From positions 4,479,001-4,543,000 of the forward strand of contig NC_060113.1 in the NCBI RefSeq assembly GCF_021155765.1: 64,000 nucleotides of DNA. Reading direction: 5' to 3'. This DNA comes from Diprion similis (lineage: Eukaryota > Arthropoda > Insecta > Hymenoptera > Diprionidae). The position numbers were made by a program, and so were the translations under genes. The first letter of the stretch is position 1. The number at the start of each line of letters is the position of its first letter. Shown one piece after another: positions 57,369 to 64,000 of the stretch. The notes beneath the pieces are model-generated. The model saw nothing but the letters and a program-made list of their open reading frames with translations, did not search any database and had not been told where the DNA came from.

Positions 57369-59088
57369 TCACTCGTTATCTCTAGAAGTTGCGATTCACG
57401 AGCGTTAATATGAAGCACTCGCACACACACACACACACACGCATACACTTTTGTATAACCAAACGTTAATTATAAAAAATAAGGTTTATTGTTGTCTCGT
57501 ATCTTATTTAATCATCTTTTCAATGACTCGGCTGATTTTGTATACACGAGTTACCTGAAACACAGCTTCCAATTCGCTTAATTTGCGTTACCACTTGTAT
57601 TCATCGTTCTATAACAATGCTCTTTGTGTTATTATACGATATACTATACGTGGACGGTAGATCTGTAATATAGTGATCGATTAGTGACTCATACATACGT
57701 ACATGCAGGTACGTCTATGCCTACAATATAACGAGAATCCAGTTTTTACCGTTGTAATTCAATTTTTCTCCACCGTACTGTAGTTACCTATACATATAGT
57801 AAGACCTGCGTAATATTTATCTCGTGGTTTTATACATTGTCATTCATTTCTTGCCCATTGCATATCCATACTATAAGATACCTTACCTGAAGGATAGATT
57901 GCGAAACACGCGTGGTAATTATTTAGTTTTTACCCTGTTTTATAGCGCCCCATAATCACACTATACTAGGTATACATATAAGCATATTAAACTGATCCTG
58001 GCAAAGAAATCGATCAATGATCCAATTATTTCACGGTTTCAACCTCACCCTATAGTTCGTAATTAGACCTACGTTTATTACGCGTAATCGTTTACTTTGA
58101 CCCCATAGAGATATTTATTTTCATATCATGTTACACACACACACGCACACACACACACGTATACACGTCTATTAATTTAGCTAGGTATAATATCACGCTG
58201 TATCACCTCAAAGCTTAACTGCATATAGACTAGCTGCTGCTGCAGCCTCGGCAGTAATTAGCACTTAATCAGTTTTAGTCAGTGGATAATTAACGATTCT
58301 TATCTCTGCCTATAAAACTCGATATAAAAAACTGATTCGATGCTTCGCGAATTATCTTTGTCGATCGAAATAAGTCTTCGAATAATTATATTAGTTCGAG
58401 CTTCGATGATTCAACAAATTTTTTCACTCGATCCATATATATATTCGTAAAATATATATTCATATAGATAAAGTATGATATTACATATTAACTCAGTTCT
58501 TTTATGATGAGGTTCGGATGCAAAATAAAAATAACAATGAAAGAAAAAAAAGAAAGAAAGAAATTGAACGATTTTGATATTATTTATCATTCGTAATATT
58601 TCAACGACTAATTCGAATTTCTAAAATCTTATTCTGCAGAATATTTTCATCGAGTCGGTGGTTAAGTTTTTCTTTCGAATTTCGTATTAGGCATGTATGT
58701 AATAGTTTCAATATTATATCATTTGCACAGTGAACAGCGTCTGGGGACTGTTTTTGCGATTGAGATATTTGAACCGATTCTTAAACGAAGAATACTGCGG
58801 ATCTGATGCTGTACAATGGTCGAGAATATGCTCGCGAGTCCCGGGTTCTTAGATTTATTCAGATAGCCGAGATATAGAGGCAATCGCACGGACTTGCCAA
58901 TAGTCACAAATCATCCGGAGATAAACGATTCTCGATGAAATATCGCGGCTGCGACAGTATAATTCATATTTGTATCAGTGTTATATATTATATATACCTA
59001 ATATAGGTGCAGGCGATGGGTATGTAATACCAGCTTCCGCCACGATCATGGATCTCTGTATATTACATACATACATATATATGTATTA

Positions 59089-59735
59089 GGGTGGCCCTTG
59101 TTTAATGGTTAGGAATTTGTTTATTGGAACGCTCCCGAGATGTGTTTCAAATCGTTAGAAAAAAATCTATGTAAAGTTTCAAGCCTCTGTGTCGACGGGA
59201 ATACGTGCCTCTAAGCTCCGAAAGTCTTAAATCTAAACTACATGTAGTTTTTATAAGCAGTTATTTTGTTTTGTATGAATTTGGTATAAATTGAAGAACC
59301 GATTTGAAACTTGGCAGAACTGTTGCTTATAATGATAGAAACCCAAGCGTGAAAATTTCAAAATTTTATCATAATTTTATAATGTATTTCTTTTTTCATC
59401 TAAGCTGAATAGCATCACTTTTTATTACGCTTATAAATAAGGGAACAATAATTATAATGTTTTAAAATTTTCGGGGTTTGTTTCTATCATTACAAGCAAC
59501 AACTCTGCCAAGTTTTAAATCGGTCCCTTGATTTATACCAAAGACGTGCCAAATGAAGTAACTGATTATAAAAACTACGATTGTTTTACATTTAAAAATT
59601 TCAGAGCTTAAATTATTTTTTTTCTTTTATTTCAGTCCATTCTGGTAATGAAAAAAAAGTTAAAAAATTGAAAACACATGGCAAATTTCTGTATATTTCA
59701 CATTGAAAATTTCAAACGCCCTCCGGCATGAGTTG

Positions 59736-59783
<48 letters not shown>

Positions 59784-59890
59784 TCTGAAAATTTTGATAA
59801 TCACAGGGAATTTTTTTACCTCCTATAATACATACCTATTTTTTGCACAGAATCGAGAGAATTTCAAAACGACAAAAATAACGAACACCC
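59089..59890. mobile_element. TIR element with TA flanks and nested fold-back core
   Basis: Outer ends: TA|GGGTGGCCCTTGTTT at left, and TA|GGGTGTTCGTTATTT on the other strand at right. Core arms of about 150 bp (about 59220-59345 and 59475-59610) pair through TTTATAAGCAGTTA, CCGATTTGAAACTTGGCAGA and TTGCTTATAATGATAGAAAC and their complements. A (TA)19 tract at 59742-59780 has expanded the right side. No coding capacity; Tc1/mariner-type MITE is likely. Confidence 0.65.
59742..59780. repeat. (TA)n microsatellite
   Basis: About 39 bp of alternating AT inside the right part of the TIR element at 59089-59890. Confidence 0.9.
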
Positions 59891-62800
59891 TAGTGTCTAT
59901 CTGATATTGTTCTATCCGCACAGTACTATGAAAAAATATTGGAACCCTAATACCTCCCCATTTTTTCGCTAAAATTACCTGACTCGAACATCGCGAAGCC
60001 TGTAATTGCGCGATAAACATTAAAGTGAAAAAAGAGACACGATCTGTAGCCACTCTAAATACAGTTAAATTGTGCACGACTCATTGTACCTTATACGATC
60101 AGCTGGTGACCCCGAAGTGAAGAGTCGTCGTCAAATATGGACGAAGAGAACCACAGAGAGAGAGATAAAGAGAGAGAGAGAAACGGCAGGAAAAGAATCC
60201 TTTTTCTTATTGTCATGTTTAAAACAATTGACCTCAAGTACAGTTCGATGCTGCGAAGACAATGGTTACTTGGTTGATACCTTAGGGTAGGTATACCTAC
60301 TCGGCTTGTCGCATGCGGCAACGGGAATGTCGCCTCCTCCATTTCCTCATTGCCCGAAGGTACAGGAAGGAGGCTGGAATTATCGGGTCAGGTACTCGTC
60401 CGAGTAAGAAGATGTAAAAAAAAAAAAACAGTAAAACAGAAAAAAAACTACAAGCATAAGAAATAAATTCACCCAAAAGAATTAAACGGAGCGAGATCAA
60501 AGTATGTACATACGTAGACGGCGATGATAAAAGAGCAGATTTGTTTTATTTTTTTTTCCTAAAATATATTTTGCGAAACGCAGACATTGCGCGAATAATG
60601 GTGAAAACAACCGTTTGCAGATTAAAATTTGCTCCATTTTTGGTAAAAGATATATATTTGAGATGTGTAGTTTTTTTTTTTTCTTTCTTTTTCTGTTACT
60701 AAAAAGCTTGACGCGTCACTCTTTTCCTGCATTTTGTCAGTAAGATCTGCCTCGTGTTCTTCTATCCGCACCGTGAGTTATGAATCGGAACGTTAGCAAC
60801 ACTGTGCTTATAGTAGTTTAGTAGTGATAAGAAAGAAGGAAGAAGAAACAAACAATGAATAGATTAGACACGAACATTATACTTACGTGATGTGAAATGG
60901 AAATAGTGTAAGGTGTGCTGGTATAGCATATGTAGTACATTAGCGACACGACAACTGTACGTTACGTTATACAGGGCGGGTTTATGGTGGAGGGTATGGT
61001 GTATAATAATATAGGGCGCGTGTAGAATCCTTTATGGAAAATGATAATTTATGATATTGGCAAGCAATGCTTAGGCGATAATAAACGCAGCTTTTCTACA
61101 GCTCGTTAAAATGTTGGTAATTGCAGGTGCCTTCGTGATTGTTTATTTTTAAAACTCCCTCGAGCCCGATGAAGACGTCAGATGCTGTGCACGCGGCTGG
61201 CTACCTTCTCTCTTTGCCTTCTCTATCTGTACGAGGGCTATATTATATAGGTAATATATGTACTACCTATCCTCTACATGCACTCTCCCTAGTTTGTATT
61301 ATATTGCTCTGCTTTGGATAATTATTATCCTCCCTCGGTAACGTCGGATATACGTTCAGGTAATTTGACGTTTTACTCGCAGCGGATGGCGGCTTTGGTT
61401 TCAAATCAGTTCCGTGAAATCGTATTCACATAGATTTCACTCTCTTATTGATAAGCCGCTCAATTATACGCGCCGGAATTCAATCCTGTCCAAAAATTAA
61501 CGACGAAATCAAAGTTATTTGATACGTATATGCTTTCGTCTATAAAATTGAATTTTTCCTCCGGTAGGGTCAACTTTGACTTTTTGCACAGTCTACACCG
61601 AACAAAATACCCTTAACTTGGTTGTAAATTCGTAAATTTCTATGAGAAAAAATCTAAGGATACGAATTGACAGCCAAGTTTAGGATTTTTTCTGCTAGAA
61701 ATATATTTGTACAACGGAAATATCTTTGATGCATTTTTTCACGCGTGTTTTTCGTAGCTAATGTATCCGTTTTTACGAAGATCGAGCGAGTCTGCGACAT
61801 CGTATGCGCGGAGTAGAGAAAATACAAGATTTAAAGCTTAGGAGTTGAAAGTAGTCCTTTCTGCACTGCGCGCATGCGCATTCGCGACCAAATCTGACAT
61901 TACGCGACCCTAACCTCAATTTCGTGCTTCGTAAGAAACCGCGTAACGTACTTTTGTTATTCCAATATTCGTCTTCTGCTCTTGCCTACGACTGACATCG
62001 CAAGCTTACGCTCGGCCCGAAAGACCGACTTTTCCTCTTCGTTCCACAATACGCTATTTACAAACTGGTCTTCAAAGAAATTTTTCGAGAGTTTATCTTT
62101 CTTGTAAAGTATATGAGAACGTCGAGCTAATAGCGAGCGAAAAAACTTCGTTCTCATTACTTTACAGTGTTTAGTTATATACACAGGTATAGAGTAAATA
62201 TCCGCGTGTAAGAAAATTAGCGTAATTCTGTATGCTCGGTATGTATAAAGGTAATTGTAGAGTGCTCGCGGTGCTTTGTTACCGTCCGAGTAGTTCAGGG
62301 GGGGGGGGGGGGGGGGAGGTGCGCTGCTGGTTATAACGTTATTGAAAATTGTCAACTTTTTCCTGGTTAGCGATTCGCCTAGCTTGTAGTATGTATATAC
62401 AATAATATACGCCTCCTTCGAATACTGCAGCCATGCAGCTGTCCGAGAAATGCACACAAGGTACCGGCCAACGCATCAGGGGCGTGACTCGACTCATAAA
62501 TGTACACACCGAGTGCAGAAATGGAAAGAAAGAACGAAAAAAGAAGAAGAAGCAGAACAAGAAGAGGATAAAAAAAATAAAAAAAAAAAAAAACAACAAC
62601 AACTTGATAATACGGAATGAAAGAGTTGAAAAAGGGTTAACAGGATGAAAAAAGTTAAATGACTGACAAAAGGAAAAAAAAAAAAAAAAAAAAGAGGAAA
62701 AAACAAACAAACAAACAAACAAACAAGGAGGACGGAATGAGCCCCCATGATTTAGAGAGTTACGTCTCGCTTTTACGAGCGGCAGTTTTAACCGCACTCC

Positions 62801-64000
62801 GATCCCGCGGCGCGATATCTGACTAGATGCTTGCATCCTCCGGCTACGCGGCCTCTTTTTGTCCCTCAGGTTCCACTGTCACATATGTGTCGCATTTCCG
62901 GTAGGTACTCTGCTACGTTTTATGCCTAACGTGCCTACAGCCGCGGGAATGCCGGGTAAAAAATTAGCAAGTAAGGAAAGAAAGGTTTCTTTTTCTTTTT
63001 TGTTCTTTCTATTTTCATATTTTCAGACTTTAACAAGCTGGGCTACTTATGTGATGATATTTATTTTCAGTCACGTTTGTTAATTATTTTCTACAGAAAT
63101 TTATAATATTGTCATTTTGCGCAGAGATGAAAAGTTATCGCGTGTTGTTAAAGGATTAGAGTTTACATTTTTTTTTCAATATTGTTTCTGTATTTTGCTG
63201 CTGTACAAGTACGATGTACAAGTTAAGGAATTCTAGGTATATCTACAAGTTTTTAGAAAATTTTTCACGCGTAGTAACAAGAAAATTCTATCCTGACAGA
63301 ATTTTTTTTTGTATTTAACAATTTACATCAGATCACATAGATCGATTTGCAAAATTACGATAACTGTACATGATCTAGGTTGTAATAATTATCAATATTA
63401 TATAATATCACTATAAAATACATCAATGCAACGAATTGAGTTTAAGAAAGTTTAAAAATCTGCATGATACTCATATCTTTTTTTTCTTATCAATATAGTC
63501 GAACTACAACACGCGCAAATTTTCGATCCCTTTGGAAAGTAAGAATCTCCAACCGTCTTCCACTTCATTCTATTCTATACGTCGATTTCATTGCCTATTT
63601 ATGAGGTTACAACCGCGCTCTAAACCGAGACTGATATGTCTATATATACATATACATATATACATATATATATATAGGTTTATAGACACCTCCATACTTA
63701 AGGTATACCTGAGTAAATGCTTTTCTGGTTTGTTTATGCGGAGTGTGTTTGTAACGTGCAGTGAATGCGGTGTCCCGATACCGCAACCATGATCGCTGTA
63801 GCATATGCTCAACATTGCTGGCATAGCGGGTGGTGCAAGCAGCTTGCGAGCCTCCAACTGGGCCAGTTGTTACGTTATTTGTCTTCTTCTTTCTTTCGTT
63901 TTTTTTTGTCATGAGATTTTTTTTTCTTTCTCCTGTTTTTTTCCTTCCCAAGTCCAACAGAAAAATTCTGCAAAATTCGCTGAGTCTTCGTGCAGATATT

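Larger units (their letters stand above)
55867..64000. other. Probable intron or intergenic DNA, repeat-rich
   Basis: No convincing coding exon. It holds two fold-back elements (56856-57368 and 59089-59890), a (TA)n tract (59742-59780), (CA)n runs (about 57421-57442 and 58133-58160), a 19-G tract (62298-62316) and A-rich runs near 62580 and 62670. Possible small exons: 62870-62900 (acceptor gtccctcag, donor GTAGGT, 31 nt) and one starting at 63961 (long pyrimidine tract, tccaacag) running off the window. Both are unproven. Confidence 0.4.

Noticed and set aside
62339-62836. Long minus-strand frame rich in F, and its plus-strand K-rich counterpart
   Set aside because: Created by poly-A/T and AAG runs; no codon or domain signal.
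62870-62900. 31-nt candidate micro-exon (gtccctcag ... GTAGGT)
   Set aside because: Splice signals are good, but 31 nt give no protein evidence, and the phase does not fit the candidate exon at 63961.

Overview
Eukaryotic nuclear DNA from an arthropod, almost certainly an insect. The genes have short GT-AG introns, the non-coding DNA is AT-rich with many TA/TATG microsatellites and small fold-back (MITE-like) elements, and the gene set is insect-like: an ankyrin-LRR-ROC-COR-kinase Lrrk, an IKK-epsilon/TBK1 kinase and a liquid-facets-type epsin. PARN and protein C10 are present, so Drosophila is unlikely; my best guess is Hymenoptera, which is inference. I found no tRNA, rRNA, CRISPR or bacterial features.

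Left half (about 0.6-38 kb) is gene-dense and can be annotated almost completely by homology: Vac14 (+, 7 exons), an IKK-epsilon/TBK1 kinase (-, 3 exons), Lrrk (+, a single 7.4-kb exon), the MTH1/NUDT1 Nudix hydrolase (-, 3 exons), epsin (+, 10 coding exons plus a distant 5' leader exon), protein C10/C12orf57 (-, 3 exons) and the deadenylase PARN (+, 10 exons). After Vac14 these form three head-to-head pairs: IKK-epsilon|Lrrk, NUDT1|epsin and C10|PARN. The C10|PARN gap holds a hairpin whose two arms each carry a CCAAT box in opposite orientation. Vac14 (PI(3,5)P2), Lrrk and epsin act on endolysosomal or endocytic membranes, and PARN and NUDT1 act in nucleic-acid and nucleotide maintenance. This is more likely chance neighbourhood than an operon-like arrangement.

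Right half (38-64 kb) is gene-poor and repeat-rich. It holds one large exon for an unrecognised tail-anchored lysine/acidic protein (46.6-47.9 kb, +), a possible minus-strand first exon at 42.2 kb, and a possible secreted-peptide precursor whose signal-peptide exon (52.0 kb) and pro-region exon (55.7 kb) are separated by a 3.7-kb intron and which probably continues past the window. The rest is introns or intergenic DNA with at least seven fold-back/TIR elements, an old interspersed repeat present three times, microsatellites and three poly-G tracts. A tandemly dimerised pogo-like element carrying a Brinker-type DNA-binding domain sits in a PARN intron.

Exon borders were placed by hand from GT-AG signals, phase and remembered family alignments. 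No alignment or search was run.
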